This document shows, one piece after another, positions 40,919-50,184 of a DNA stretch of 64,000 nucleotides. The notes beneath the pieces are model-generated. The model saw only the letters and a list, made by a program, of their open reading frames with translations, searched no databases and was not told the DNA's origin. Origin of the DNA: Thiemannella venezuelensis (GTDB lineage Bacteria > Actinomycetota > Actinomycetes > Streptosporangiales > Streptosporangiaceae); assembly GCF_014203605.1 (NCBI RefSeq), contig NZ_JACHJJ010000030.1, forward strand, positions 1 through 64,000. The letters are read 5' to 3'. Position 1 is the first letter of the stretch; each line of letters starts with the position of its first letter. The translations under genes and the position numbers were made by a program.

Positions 40919-41289
40919 TTCTCCTGCCCTTTCGTCGGACTGTCTTCTCCGGGCTCGGGGTCCTGCCCGAGCAGGCGTGCCATGCGGTCCACCCGCCCGC
41001 GCCAGGTCGCCTCGAGTTCGTCGAGAACGCGCCGTGCCCGCCGTACGGCCTCGGGGGCGGTACGCACGAGCTGCTCCCGCCCGTGGCGCCGCTTGGTGAC
41101 CAGGCCGGCCCGCTCGAGCACCGCGACGTGTTTCTGCACCGCCGCGAAACTCATCGGATAGGCCTGGGCCAGTCGTGACACCGACAGCTCATCCCGCATG
41201 CAGCGGCGGACGATGTCGCGACGGGTGGCGTCGGCCAGTGCGTGGAACAGGTGGTCTGCGGCCTCGTCTGCCGACCCATATACAACCAT
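40915..41289 (-). CDS. ArsR-family repressor
   Basis: 124 residues starting MVVYGSADEAADHLFHALAD. Winged helix: ADATRRDIVRRCMRDELSVS, LAQAYPMSFAAVQKHVAVLE, RAGLVTKRRHGREQLV. Metal-binding Cys pairs are absent. The start codon ATG lies in the centre of the repeat 41280-41299, so binding would block both transcription and translation of this operon. Confidence 0.9.
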   Translation of the reverse strand: MVVYGSADEAADHLFHALADATRRDIVRRCMRDELSVSRLAQAYPMSFAAVQKHVAVLERAGLVTKRRHGREQLVRTAPEAVRRARRVLDELEATWRGRVDRMARLLGQDPEPGEDSPTKGQEK

Positions 41290-41299
41290 TTAGTTGTAT
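41280..41299. promoter_or_regulatory. ArsR operator overlapping the start codon
   Basis: ATACAAC-N6-GTTGTAT, perfect 7-bp arms, with the ArsR ATG (41289-41287) in the spacer. The half-site CAAC/GTTG is shared with the operators of the other ArsR module at 30081-30142. Confidence 0.75.
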
Positions 41300-41829
41300 G
41301 TTAGCGCGGATCCGGCTCGTTGTGAAGCGACTCACCCGTGCGGCGAGGTCTCCGGTCACATCCCCGCCAGGGAGGGCCCGAATCGATTCGGCCGGCACCG
41401 GCATGCGGGAGGCCCGGCATGCGGGCGGACGATCCTGCGGGCCCGGAGCGCGCCCGACGCGGCGGTCGTCCGGGAACGGCCCTCGGGCGGGCCGGGATGG
41501 GCGCGCCGATCGAGGCCTCGCCGTGCCGGTGAGCTGTGCGGGCTCCGCTTATTTCGATTTGAGGCGGAAGACGGCCATCTGGTCGACCTTAAGGACTCCC
41601 TTTCTGGCATAAGCGGGGTTAGATTCACATTGATCCACCCCTCTTACTCCTTGAAAAGACCGAAGAGAGGCCCGACAGCGAGAACCGCGACCGCGGTCAC
41701 GGCTGCGGCGGTGATCCTCATGCCGGCCGCCGTACGACCCCCCGGATGCCGCCGACCACGCCGGCACCGGTCCGCCTCCGCTGACCGGCGGCGAGGCCGT
41801 CCTCCCGCCCACGAACCAGGAGATTTCGC
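41300..41829. other. 530-bp gap, lower-GC stretch at 41550-41690
   Basis: Upstream region of the Tat-exported protein. A minus-strand 25-codon frame (MRITAAAVTAVAVLAVGPLF) is hydrophobic like a signal sequence but ends at once. From 41560 to 41690 GC content drops visibly. No gene can be supported; foreign or decayed DNA is possible. Confidence 0.35.
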
Positions 41830-42723
41830 ATGTGCTACGGCTACGGCCCCAGCAGGAGGTCCCTGCTCGCCGCGGGCCTCGGACTGGGAACGGCCGCCCT
41901 CGCCGCCGGCTCCCCCGCCGCCGCGGCCGCGCCGCACCACCCCGGCAGGGACCGCGTCCCCCCGGGCCGGATCAGCATCCAGCTCTGGACCGTACGCGAC
42001 GACCTCGCCCGGGACTACGACGCCACCCTCGCCTACCTGGCCGAGACCGGCTATCCGAGAGTCGAGCTCGCGCTCGGCTACTTCGGCCGTACGGCGCGGC
42101 AGCTCCGCTCCTTCCTCGACGGCCTCGGCATCCGCGCCAGTTCCAGCCACGACGGCATCAGCCCCGACGACGCCGCACTGGAGACCAAGATCGCCAACGC
42201 GGTCACCCTCGGCCAGTCCTACCTCGTCGTGCCCTACCTGAACTCCACCAGCGAGGACGAGTGGAAGGCATGGGCCGAACGAATGAACGTGGAGGCGGAG
42301 ACCGCCCGCAAGGCGGGCCTGCGGTACGGCTACCACAACCACGCCCACGAGTTCACGACCGATCTCGGAGGTGGCAGGACGCCGTGGGACGTGCTCACCG
42401 CCGAGCTCGACCCGCGTCTCGTCCACCTGGAGATCGACATCTACTGGGCGGTCACCGGAGGGGTCGGGCGGGGGGCGGCCGACCCGGTGCGCTTCGCGAT
42501 CGACGTCATCCGCGAGGCGCCGCAGCGCGTGCTGCAGTTCCACGTCAAGGACCGCCACCTGGACGGCGACATGGCCGACCTCGGCACCGGCACCATCGAC
42601 TTCCGGCGGATCTTCGACGCCCATCGGGTGAAGGAGTACATCGTCGAGAACGACACCCCCGACGTGACTCCCCGGCGTACGGCGGAGGTCGGGCACCACT
42701 ACCTGCGGAGGGTGAGGTTCTAG
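41830..42723 (+). CDS. Tat-exported sugar phosphate isomerase/epimerase-like TIM barrel
   Basis: 297 residues. The N-terminus MCYGYGPSRRSLLAAGLGLG carries a twin-arginine motif (SRRSLLA), a hydrophobic stretch and AAAAAP before cleavage. The mature part is an AP-endonuclease-2 TIM barrel: ISIQLWTVRDDLARDYDATL, LAETGYPRVELA, RYGYHNHAHEF (metal His), LHLEIDIYWAVTGG-like VHLEIDIYW (metal Glu/Asp), LQFHVKDRH and VKEYIVENDTP. Homologues are annotated xylose isomerase-like or sugar epimerases, folded with cofactor before export. The substrate is unknown. Confidence 0.85.
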   Translation: MCYGYGPSRRSLLAAGLGLGTAALAAGSPAAAAAPHHPGRDRVPPGRISIQLWTVRDDLARDYDATLAYLAETGYPRVELALGYFGRTARQLRSFLDGLGIRASSSHDGISPDDAALETKIANAVTLGQSYLVVPYLNSTSEDEWKAWAERMNVEAETARKAGLRYGYHNHAHEFTTDLGGGRTPWDVLTAELDPRLVHLEIDIYWAVTGGVGRGAADPVRFAIDVIREAPQRVLQFHVKDRHLDGDMADLGTGTIDFRRIFDAHRVKEYIVENDTPDVTPRRTAEVGHHYLRRVRF

Positions 42724-42742
42724 GGTCCTGGGGCCGGGCCGG

Positions 42743-43507
42743 CTACAGGACGGGGAGACCTCCGCGCACGTGCGGGCCCGCCGCCGTCAGCCGGGGATCC
42801 GGGCCGCTCCGGCTCAGCGTCCAGGGGCCGTCTCCCTTGATGACGATGAGGAACGTCCCCTCCGGCAGCGTCTCCTGGACCTCGCAGGTGCCGATCTCGT
42901 TGGCCAGCAGGGACGAGTCGTTCTCACCGGCGCCTTCGACGATGAAGTTGCTCTCACCGGTGAAGGCCGAAGTGATCTTTTCGGATCCTTCGGCCTTCTG
43001 GTGCAGTTGGAGGACGGCGTCTCCGGAACCGGTGATGCGCGGGCCTTTCCACACCGGAGCGGACGAGGGCGGATGCAGTGTGATCCGCCAGGGCCCCTGG
43101 GCGGTGACGCTCAGGGCGGTGATCTCCTCCTCCGCCTCCAGGTTGTAGAACCGGGTGCCGTGATGGTCGTCCTCCCCCTGGGCGAGGAACTCGACGTCGT
43201 CGCCGGAGGCGTCGACGCTCCGCACGATGAAGCTTCCCGTGCCGCGTGCCCCTACGGTGATGAGGCCGATCTCGCCGGTCGGCTCGATGGGGATCACCTT
43301 GTCGCCCGATCCCTTGAAGTGCTCCGTCGTGGTCCGATGCGTCCGCGGCCGTTCCGCCTCCTCGGCCGCGGCGAGAGGAGAGGGCGCCGGAGCGGAGGAA
43401 GGCGGGGTGGAGGAAGGTGCCGCGCCTCGGGGGACATCGGGGGTGATCGTGCATCCGGTGGGGCCGAGCATCAGTGCGAGGGCGGCGAGGGCGGACAGGG
43501 CGCGCAT
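42743..43507 (-). CDS. lipoprotein with two beta-sandwich repeats
   Basis: 254 residues from ATG 43507. The signal MRALSALAALALMLGPTGCT ends in a lipobox-like PTGC (Cys19). After a Pro/Ser/Ala linker two similar domains follow: about 70-150 (FKGSGDKVIPIEPTGEIGLI ... VTAQGPWRITLHP) and about 160-240 (ITGSGDAVLQLHQKAEGSEK ... VIKGDGPWTLSR). Each begins with GSGD and ends with GPW. This repeat is common in secreted actinobacterial proteins and is presumed to bind surface components. Convergent with the gene at 41830. Confidence 0.75.
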   Translation of the reverse strand: MRALSALAALALMLGPTGCTITPDVPRGAAPSSTPPSSAPAPSPLAAAEEAERPRTHRTTTEHFKGSGDKVIPIEPTGEIGLITVGARGTGSFIVRSVDASGDDVEFLAQGEDDHHGTRFYNLEAEEEITALSVTAQGPWRITLHPPSSAPVWKGPRITGSGDAVLQLHQKAEGSEKITSAFTGESNFIVEGAGENDSSLLANEIGTCEVQETLPEGTFLIVIKGDGPWTLSRSGPDPRLTAAGPHVRGGLPVL

Positions 43508-43752
43508 GATGTGGCTCCGGTACGGGGATCGGGGCGGTCCGTCGGCTGCGAGAACGGTCCGCCGGCTGGGCGGGCACCTGCGGTGCGGCGGCATCAACAG
43601 GCTCCATGGGGCTTTAGATCCTATATGTTCTCTTTGTATAGAATCTTCCGTTGAATTTACCTTTGCCCGCAATGTCCTGCCGACCGGCTGCCGGGTCCTG
43701 TGGTATCCAGTTCTTCTCGGCCCCGGGAACCGGTCCCACGGGTCGGCCGACG

Positions 43753-44361
43753 ATGAGCAAGGATCACGCAGTGACGCTTGACGCCCAGCGCGCGCACATT
43801 CTCTCGGGCCGGATGTACAACGACCTCACCGACGAACTGGTCCAGGCGCGGCGGCGTACCGTGCTGCTGACCACCGAGTACAACAACAGTTTCGGGCAGC
43901 CGCAGCACGAGCGGGAAGCGATCTTGCGTCGCCTGCTGCGCGAGGTCGGAGCGGGCTGCCACTTCGAGCCGACGTTCCGCTGCGAATTCGGGTTCAACAT
44001 CAGCATCGGCGACCACTTCTACGCCAACTTCGACTGCATCATGCTGGACGGCGGCGGCATCACCATCGGCCACCACGTGCTCTTCGGTCCCCGCGTCGGC
44101 ATCTACACCAGCAACCACGCCCTCGACGCCGCCGAACGCGCCGCCGGCGCCTGCCACGCCAAGCCGGTGACGATCGGCGACCGCGTCTGGATCGGCGGCG
44201 ACGTCACCATCAACCAGGGCGTGACGATCGGCGACAACACGATCATCGGTTCCGGCAGTGTGGTCACCCGCTCGATCCCCTCCGACGTCATCGCCGTCGG
44301 CTCCCCCGCCCGGGTGCTGCGCACGATCACCGAGGCGGACAAGAGCGGCTACCGGCCCTGA
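43753..44361 (+). CDS. maltose/galactoside O-acetyltransferase family
   Basis: 202 residues from ATG 43753. The N-terminal Mac domain (about 10-60: HILSGRMYNDLTDELVQARR) is followed by left-handed beta-helix hexapeptides: FGFNISIGDHFYANFDCIML, ITIGHHVLFGPRVGIYTSNH (catalytic His), VTIGDRVWIGGDVTINQGVT, IGDNTIIGSGSVVTRSIPSD. Acetyl-CoA-dependent O-acetylation of a sugar; in actinobacteria many act in small-molecule or cell-wall decoration. Standalone gene. Confidence 0.9.
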   Translation: MSKDHAVTLDAQRAHILSGRMYNDLTDELVQARRRTVLLTTEYNNSFGQPQHEREAILRRLLREVGAGCHFEPTFRCEFGFNISIGDHFYANFDCIMLDGGGITIGHHVLFGPRVGIYTSNHALDAAERAAGACHAKPVTIGDRVWIGGDVTINQGVTIGDNTIIGSGSVVTRSIPSDVIAVGSPARVLRTITEADKSGYRP

Positions 44362-44514
44362 CCTCCGGAACCGGCCTGTGGTCCGCGGCCGGGCGCCGGT
44401 GATTCATCCATCATCCTGTACGGCTCGCGCGCCCGGCCGCCCCGGCACGAGGGAGATCCCGGGAATGTCGGTGACCGTCAGTAGCATCAGCGCATCGATG
44501 ATGAGGAGGCCGCC

Positions 44515-44988
44515 GTGATCCCCACACTGATCATCCCGATCCTGGTGACGACCGACCTGCCGCCGGACGCGGATCTGGCCCTGTTCGGGCGGCACCTCGC
44601 CGACGCGGTCACCGTGCTCCGCCCGTCCTCGGGCCCCGCCTATCTCGGGCGTCTCGAGGGACGGGCGTTCTGGCTGGACCGGCCGGCGCCCCCGGCCGGG
44701 CCCGGCCGGCCGGCACCGGCCGCCGAGCAGTTGCGCTTCGCCGCGCTGCTCGGCTTCCTGACGGCCGCCGCCCCGTCCGGGGCCTCGGCCAGGGACGTGC
44801 TGGCCGACGCCCGGGCAGCGGTCACGGCCGCCGTCGCCGCCGGCTACGGCCACCTCGGCAGCCCGCCCGCGGTGCTGGCGATCGGTGCCCAGGACGTGCG
44901 CGAGCGCACCCCGCACGGCGCGGTGCCCGCCGTGGCCACCGATCCCGCTCTGCGACGGGTGCGAGCCGCTCACATGCTGGCCGGATAG
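44515..44988 (+). CDS. hypothetical protein
   Basis: 157 residues from GTG 44515, with GAGGAGG 8 bp upstream. It starts MIPTLIIPILVTTDLPPDAD; a Pro/Ala-rich middle (LDRPAPPAGPGRPAPAAEQL) and helical C-terminal half (ARDVLADARAAVTAAVAAGY) follow. No signal peptide; the first residues look like a beta-strand rather than a membrane helix. I do not recognise the family. Good ribosome site and codon use support a real gene. Confidence 0.55.
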   Translation: MIPTLIIPILVTTDLPPDADLALFGRHLADAVTVLRPSSGPAYLGRLEGRAFWLDRPAPPAGPGRPAPAAEQLRFAALLGFLTAAAPSGASARDVLADARAAVTAAVAAGYGHLGSPPAVLAIGAQDVRERTPHGAVPAVATDPALRRVRAAHMLAG

Positions 44989-45018
44989 ACGCCCGGCCGC
45001 CCCCGCCCCCGCCCCCGC

Positions 45019-45140
45019 CACCGTCTGGGCGTCGTGGAGGCCGTCGACGGCTGCGGCTGCCTGCTGCGCGTCGGCGCCGCGACTCCGTCGGAACTGGTCT
45101 GGATGATCACTTCAGTGGACGCCGGCCTCACTGGCCGGAG
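45019..45140 (+). pseudogene. WYL-type regulator, C-terminal fragment
   Basis: A plus frame reads RLGVVEAVDGCGCLLRVGAA then TPSELVWMITSVDAGLTG. This matches the WCX C-terminal extension of WYL regulators (xVExVDxxxCxLRVGxxxxxxLxxxIxxLGxDFxV). No start, HTH or WYL domain exists upstream, where low-complexity CCCCCG repeats lie (45000-45020). Confidence 0.4.
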
Positions 45141-45768
45141 GTTCGGCCCGCACCGCGCGTGCGGGACCCCTTCGGCTTCCTGTTTCACCGGGCCCCGCCC
45201 TCCGCTCCCCGCGCTCGCTCACGTGGTCCACGCCGGGGTGGGGCCGTCGCCGTGGCGGCCTGCCGCCGCTGTCCGGGTGGTACTCGAAGTGCCACCACTC
45301 GTTGTCGTAGATGCGGTAGAGGTCGTAGCGGGCGCCGTGCTCCTCGAGCCAGCGCGCGCCCTCGTGGGGGCGCACGTCCAGCGCGATGCCCTTGACGTGG
45401 TTGGATTCCGCCGGCGGTGACACGAGCATCCGTGCCGAGGCCGGGGAGCCGGAGCGGCGCACCTCCTCGTCGAACATCCGTTGTTGAACGAGGGGATCGC
45501 GGTATCCCGACGTGAGGCCGATGAGCTGGCCGTGACGCCAGAGCGCCTCGGTGCGCGCCGCGGTGAACGCCGCCAGGGCGCCGTCGGCGAGCCCGGTGAG
45601 GTCCTCGGCGGGGAATCGCATCCGCAGCGCCCAGCGGCAGGCCAGCTCGCGGGCGCGGCCGGGACGGCGGACGAACGCCGCGGGCAGCAGGAGCACGGCG
45701 AGCACCAGCGTGACCGCGGCGAACAGCCGGTCTCGGGGCCGGGCCGGGATGGTACGTGGTTCGTTCAT
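45112..45768 (-). CDS. M15-family D-Ala-D-Ala carboxypeptidase-like protein (VanY type)
   Basis: 218 residues with an N-terminal membrane anchor (LFAAVTLVLAVLLLPAAFV, about 15-33). The peptidase fold has the zinc motif SNHVKGIALDV (S-x-H-x(6)-D, about 118-128) and the second motif EWWHFEYH (catalytic Glu, ligand His). GLTSGYRDPLVQQRMFDEEV is the substrate loop. Trims peptidoglycan stem peptides outside the membrane. The last 50 residues are a disordered, Arg-rich tail beyond the domain. Confidence 0.85.
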   Translation of the reverse strand: MNEPRTIPARPRDRLFAAVTLVLAVLLLPAAFVRRPGRARELACRWALRMRFPAEDLTGLADGALAAFTAARTEALWRHGQLIGLTSGYRDPLVQQRMFDEEVRRSGSPASARMLVSPPAESNHVKGIALDVRPHEGARWLEEHGARYDLYRIYDNEWWHFEYHPDSGGRPPRRRPHPGVDHVSERGERRAGPGETGSRRGPARAVRAEPPASEAGVH

Positions 45769-45944
45769 GACGAACTACCATTGGCGCCGAATGTGCGCGC
45801 GTGATTCGCTGCATGTCACGGTTCATCGACGACGGCCACCCCCCGGCGCGGCCGTGACACGACCATGACACGGCGTGGACGAGGCGGGGACACGGCCGGC
45901 CGACAGTGGATGGGTCGACCGGTGGGCGAGTTACGGAGCGTGTT

Positions 45945-46631
45945 GTGATACTCGGCGTGTCGCGGGTGTTGTTGATCGAGGACGACCCGGCCGTGCGGGA
46001 GGGCCTCGAGCTGGCCCTGACCCGGCACGGGCACCGGGTGCACGCGGTGGAGTCCGGAGAGCAGGGGCTGGACCGGCTGCGTGCGGACCTGCCCAACGTC
46101 GTCGTGCTCGATCTGATGCTGCCCGGCATGGACGGGTTCGAGGTCTGCCGCCGCATCCGGGCCGCCGGTGAGGTGCCGATCATCATGCTGACCGCGCGCG
46201 GCGACGACGTGGACGTGGTGGCCGGGTTGGAGGCGGGCGCCGACGACTACGTGGTCAAGCCGGTGCAGCCCAGGGTGCTCGACGCACGCATCCGCGCGGT
46301 ACTGCGGCGGATCGGCCGGGACCAGGCGGAGCTGGAGCGGCACGGGGACCTGACCATCGATCGGGCCGGGCTGGTGGTCTCCAACCGCGGAGTGCCGGTC
46401 AACCTCGCTCCGACCGAGCTGCGCCTGCTGCTCGAGCTCTCCGGCACGCCGGGCCGGGTGCACAGCCGCCAGCAGCTGCTGGAGTCGGTGTGGGAGCACG
46501 GGTATTTCGGCGACTCGCGTCTCGTGGACGCGTGCGTGCAGCGGTTGCGCGCGAAGATCGAGGACGACTCGACGGCGCCCGTCTACGTGCAGACGGTTCG
46601 TGGGTTCGGGTACCGGTTCGGGCCGGTGTGA
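45945..46631 (+). CDS. OmpR-family response regulator
   Basis: 228 residues from GTG 45945 (GGAG 7 bp upstream). Receiver: VLLIEDDPAVREGLELALTR, phospho-Asp in VVVLDLMLPGMDGFEV, switch Thr in IIMLTARGD, Lys in YVVKPVQPRVLDARI. Then a winged helix (about 130-226: LTIDRAGLVVSNRGVPVNLA, LLESVWEHGYFGDSRLVDAC, IEDDSTAPVYVQTVRGFGYR). First gene of an operon with the kinase (start 7 bp after the stop) and a lipoprotein. The layout RR-HK-lipoprotein recalls MtrA-MtrB-LpqB. Confidence 0.92.
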   Translation: MILGVSRVLLIEDDPAVREGLELALTRHGHRVHAVESGEQGLDRLRADLPNVVVLDLMLPGMDGFEVCRRIRAAGEVPIIMLTARGDDVDVVAGLEAGADDYVVKPVQPRVLDARIRAVLRRIGRDQAELERHGDLTIDRAGLVVSNRGVPVNLAPTELRLLLELSGTPGRVHSRQQLLESVWEHGYFGDSRLVDACVQRLRAKIEDDSTAPVYVQTVRGFGYRFGPV

Positions 46632-46638
46632 ATCTCCG

Positions 46639-48150
46639 GTGACACCTCGGCCGATCCTGGGGCTGCGTGCCCGGTTGCTGTTCGCGTTCGCGCTGCTGTG
46701 CGTGGTCACCGCGGCGGCGGTGGCCGGCGGGATCTACGTACAGGCCCGCAACGACATCCTGCAGCGGACCCAGGACGCCGCGGTGCAGGCGATGAGAAGC
46801 CGCCTGGAGGCGGTCTTCCCGTTGCGGAATCCGGCGCCGGGCCCGGCCGAGCTCGACGAGATCGCCCGCATCGCGACCGACGGGGACATCCCCGCGATCG
46901 CCGTCTACCACGGGACGCGCTCACGGGCCGGCGTGCCGCTGCCGCCGCCGGAGCGCCGGAGTCCGGGCGACCCCCCGCCGGAGCCCCGGAGTCCGGGCAG
47001 GAAAGCGCGGGTCCTGGAACTCGGGGCGATTCCACCGGAGCTGCGGCGGATGGTGGCCGGCGGCGACATCGCGTGGCAACGCGTGGTGTGGCGGGACGAG
47101 CCCGTTCTGATCATCGGCACGCCGTTGCTGATCACCGAGCGGGACCGGGCGACGCGGATGTCCGGCATCGAGGTCTACGTCGCGCGCAGCCTGCTTCCCG
47201 AACAGCGCAGCATCGACGGCCTCGCCGCACGCGCCTGGCTCATCGGCGGGGCGGTCCTGGCGTTCGCGGTCGTCCTGGCGTTGCTCGCCACCCGCGGCGT
47301 GCTGCGCCCGGTGCGCGAGCTCGGCCGGGCGGCACGCCTGCTGGGCGAGGGCGAGCTGCGGACCAGGATCGCGGTCCGCGGCTCCGACGAGCTGGCCGAC
47401 GTGGCACGCACGTTCAACGACACCGCCGAGGAGCTGGAACGGCACGTCAGGCAACTGCGCGAGATGGAGGCCGACGCCCGCCGGTTCGTGGCCGACGTGT
47501 CACACGAGCTGCGCACCCCGCTGGCCGCGCTCACCGCGGTCGCCGACGTCCTCGACGAGGAGGCGGACCGGCTGCCCGAGCCCGTCGGCAGGGCCGCCAG
47601 GCTGGTCAGCCAGGAGACGCTCAACCTCACCGGGCTGGTGAACGACCTCATCGAGATCAGCAGGTTCGACTCCGGCGTCGCGGCCCTCGCGCTGAACGAG
47701 GTCGACGTGGCCGAGCTGGTGCGCGCGACCCTGCGCGCCCGGGGCTGGACGGAGCCGGTGCACACCGAGCTTCCGCCCGCGGTGACGGCACGGCTGGACC
47801 CGCGCCGAGTGGACGTCATCCTCGCCAACCTGGTCGGCAACGCCCTGCGGCACGGCGGGCCGCCGGTGTCGGTACGGCTGTCGGCCGACCCGCACTGGAT
47901 CGCTCTGGAGGTCCGCGACCACGGACCGGGGCTGGACGAAGCGGTGCTGCCGCACGTGTTCGACCGGTTCTACAAGGCCAGCGCGGCCAGGGCCAGATCC
48001 GAGGGCAGCGGTCTCGGCCTCGCCATCGCGCGGGAGAATGCGCGCCTGCACCGGGGCGGCCTCACCGTCGCCAACGCCCCGGACGGCGGCGCCGTGTTCA
48101 CGCTGCGCCTGCCACGGCGGGCACACGGTCCGGACGGAGGCCCCGAGTGA
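46639..48150 (+). CDS. sensor histidine kinase
   Basis: 503 residues from GTG 46639. TM1 at about 8-35 ([20 protein letters not shown]), an extracellular sensor of about 150 residues with a Pro-rich insert, TM2 at about 198-218 ([20 protein letters not shown]), HAMP ([20 protein letters not shown]), His[23 protein letters not shown] box [18 protein letters not shown] and [19 protein letters not shown]. Cognate to the upstream regulator. Its stop overlaps the start of the lipoprotein gene (GTGA), so all three proteins are made together. Confidence 0.92.
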   Translation: MTPRPILGLRARLLFAFALLCVVTAAAVAGGIYVQARNDILQRTQDAAVQAMRSRLEAVFPLRNPAPGPAELDEIARIATDGDIPAIAVYHGTRSRAGVPLPPPERRSPGDPPPEPRSPGRKARVLELGAIPPELRRMVAGGDIAWQRVVWRDEPVLIIGTPLLITERDRATRMSGIEVYVARSLLPEQRSIDGLAARAWLIGGAVLAFAVVLALLATRGVLRPVRELGRAARLLGEGELRTRIAVRGSDELADVARTFNDTAEELERHVRQLREMEADARRFVADVSHELRTPLAALTAVADVLDEEADRLPEPVGRAARLVSQETLNLTGLVNDLIEISRFDSGVAALALNEVDVAELVRATLRARGWTEPVHTELPPAVTARLDPRRVDVILANLVGNALRHGGPPVSVRLSADPHWIALEVRDHGPGLDEAVLPHVFDRFYKASAARARSEGSGLGLAIARENARLHRGGLTVANAPDGGAVFTLRLPRRAHGPDGGPE

Positions 48151-48629
48151 GGACCGGGTTCACCCGCCGCGCGCTCGCCGCGGGCCTCGCATCGCTCGTC
48201 GCCGTGTCCGGCTGCGGTGTGCGGCCCAGCGACGCCATCTCCGCCGGCGACCCGCCGAGCGGGGCCGTCGCACCGCCCTTGAAGATCACCCTCTACCTGG
48301 TGAAGGACGGCCGGCTCAGCGCGGTGACGCGGCCCGGTCGCCGGCTGTCCGCAGCGGACACGCTCGCGCTGCTGGCGGCCGGGCCCACCGCGGGGGAACG
48401 GGCGCGCGGGCTCACCACCGGCGTCCCGCCCGAAGCCGGTCCGTTCTCGGTGACCGCCGAGCCGGCAGGCCACCTGGTGGTGACCGCGTCCGCTCCGGCC
48501 GGCGGACTTCCCGCGCTGGCCGTCGAGCAGATCGTGTGCACGGCCGCCGCCACGGCGCCGGAAAGCCCTGTCCAGGTCACCGTCGTCGGTGCCGGGCAGA
48601 GCGTCGGCCCCCGGAACTGCCCGGGGTGA
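48147..48629 (+). CDS. lipoprotein with GerMN-like domain, third gene of the two-component operon
   Basis: 160 residues from GTG 48147, overlapping the kinase stop. Signal [20 protein letters not shown] with lipobox VSGC (Cys23). The body reads [80 protein letters not shown]: the GerMN pattern (xxVYFVxxxxLxPVxR...LLAGPTxxExxxGLxTxIP). In MtrAB-LpqB the lipoprotein LpqB carries GerMN domain and modulates the kinase; this is a short version without the C-terminal propeller. Confidence 0.75.
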   Translation: MRTGFTRRALAAGLASLVAVSGCGVRPSDAISAGDPPSGAVAPPLKITLYLVKDGRLSAVTRPGRRLSAADTLALLAAGPTAGERARGLTTGVPPEAGPFSVTAEPAGHLVVTASAPAGGLPALAVEQIVCTAAATAPESPVQVTVVGAGQSVGPRNCPG

Positions 48630-48699
48630 CGGGCAGCGGCCCGCCTCCGGTCCGCCGGCGCGGTCGCGCTGCGGAACTCGAAATACCTGGCGGTCGCAG

Positions 48700-50184
48700 T
48701 CAGTGGGGGGAGGCCGCCAGGTCCAGGCCGGCCGGCGTGCGCCACCACACCAGCGCCGCCGCGACCGCCATCAACACCGCGCCCCAGCCGCTGGTCAGCA
48801 CCAGCGAGTCGCTGAAGGCCTGCTGGACCTGGAGCGCGAGTGCCGCGTCCCGTGTCGTGGCCGCGACCTCCAGTGCGGTCCCGAGCGACTCCGGTGTGCC
48901 CGGCGGCACCTGGCCGCGGTACAGCGCGGCGGCCACGCTGCCCAGCACCGCGACCCCGAGCGTGCCGCCCACCTCGTAGCTGGTCTCCTCGATCGCGGCG
49001 GCGCTGCCCGCCTTCTCCGCGGGCGAGCCCGACATGATCACGGCGGAGGCGATCGCCAGAGCGCCCATGCCCGCGCCGATGAGCAGCAGCGCCACCGCGA
49101 CCGAGGGGTAGCCCAGCGGCAGCAGATACACCAGGGCGAAGCCCGCACCGGACACCAGCAGCCCGCCGGACAGGACCGTCCGCGCGCCGATCCGGGACGC
49201 CAGTGCGGGAGCGAGCGGTGAGCAGATGCCCGCGCCGACGGCCATCGGCAGCAGCCGCACCCCCGTCTCCAGCGGCGAGTAGCCCTGCACGAGCTGCATC
49301 CACTGGGCAAGGAGCAGTGCCATCGCGGCCATCGCGATCGACGTGGTCAGCGCCGTGATCGTGCCGGAAGTGAACGCCCCGTTGCGGAACAGCCGCAGAT
49401 CCAGCAGCGGATCGCTTCGGCGCAGGCAGCGCCGGGTGAACCAGGCGAGCGCGACCGCTGCGACCGCCGCGGTGGCGGACGTCCAGATGTCCAGGCCCTC
49501 CTTGGCCCCATGCTTGATCGCATACGCCAGGGCGACCATTCCCACCACCGACAGCACCGCGCCCGCGGCGTCCCAGCGCCCCGGGTCCGGATTGCGGGAC
49601 TCGGGCAGCAGGATCAGCCCGGCCACCACGGCGACCACCATGACCGGGACGTTGACCAGGAAGGCCGCGTGCCAGCTGAAGCTCTCCAGCAGCAGGCCGC
49701 CGACGATCGGGCCGAGCGCGCCGCCGAGCGAGGCCATCGCCGCCCAGATGCCCAGGGCGGTGGCCCGCTCGCGGGCATCGGTGAACAGGGTACGGATCAT
49801 CGACAGGGTGGACGGCATGATCATCGCGCCGCCGACGCCCAGCAGCGCCCTGACGGCGATCACGTCGGCGGAGCTGTCGGCTCCCATCACGGCGGCCGAG
49901 GCCAGGCCGAACAGCGCGAAGCCGGTGAGCAGCATCTTCTTTCGGCCCCACCGGTCGCCCAGTGCGCTGACCGTGACCAGCAGACCTGCCACGACCAGGG
50001 AGTAGATGTCGACCATCCACAGCAGCTCGACCGCGCCGGGACGAAGCTCCGCGGAGATCCCGGGCAGGGCCACGTTGAGGATGGTCATGTCCATGACGAC
50101 CAGCAGCAGGCTGGCCGACAGGACCGTCAGGCCGGCCCAGCGCCTGGTAGAGGGTGCGGGGGGTGCGGTTGCCGTCGGTGTCAT
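48700..50184 (-). CDS. MFS drug-efflux transporter, DHA2 (14-TM) family
   Basis: 494 residues with 14 predicted helices. Motif C-like and family landmarks: LLVVMDMTILNVALPGISAE, GRKKMLLTGFALFGLASAAV (motif A region LGDRWGRKK), ALLGVGGAMIMPSTLSMIRT and GPIVGGLLLESFSWHAAFLV. Close in pattern to SmvA/EmrB-like proton-driven multidrug or quaternary-amine pumps. Overlaps the TetR gene upstream by 4 bp, so it is translationally coupled and controlled by that repressor. Confidence 0.92.
   Translation of the reverse strand: MTPTATAPPAPSTRRWAGLTVLSASLLLVVMDMTILNVALPGISAELRPGAVELLWMVDIYSLVVAGLLVTVSALGDRWGRKKMLLTGFALFGLASAAVMGADSSADVIAVRALLGVGGAMIMPSTLSMIRTLFTDARERATALGIWAAMASLGGALGPIVGGLLLESFSWHAAFLVNVPVMVVAVVAGLILLPESRNPDPGRWDAAGAVLSVVGMVALAYAIKHGAKEGLDIWTSATAAVAAVALAWFTRRCLRRSDPLLDLRLFRNGAFTSGTITALTTSIAMAAMALLLAQWMQLVQGYSPLETGVRLLPMAVGAGICSPLAPALASRIGARTVLSGGLLVSGAGFALVYLLPLGYPSVAVALLLIGAGMGALAIASAVIMSGSPAEKAGSAAAIEETSYEVGGTLGVAVLGSVAAALYRGQVPPGTPESLGTALEVAATTRDAALALQVQQAFSDSLVLTSGWGAVLMAVAAALVWWRTPAGLDLAASPH

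Noticed and set aside
41644-41722. Small secreted peptide MRITAAAVTAVAVLAVGPLF
   Set aside because: Ends six residues after the hydrophobic stretch and lacks a ribosome site; may be a relic of a signal peptide.
45000-45020. Tandem CCCCCG units as a CRISPR or VNTR
   Set aside because: Only three to four short units without spacers; simple low-complexity sequence.
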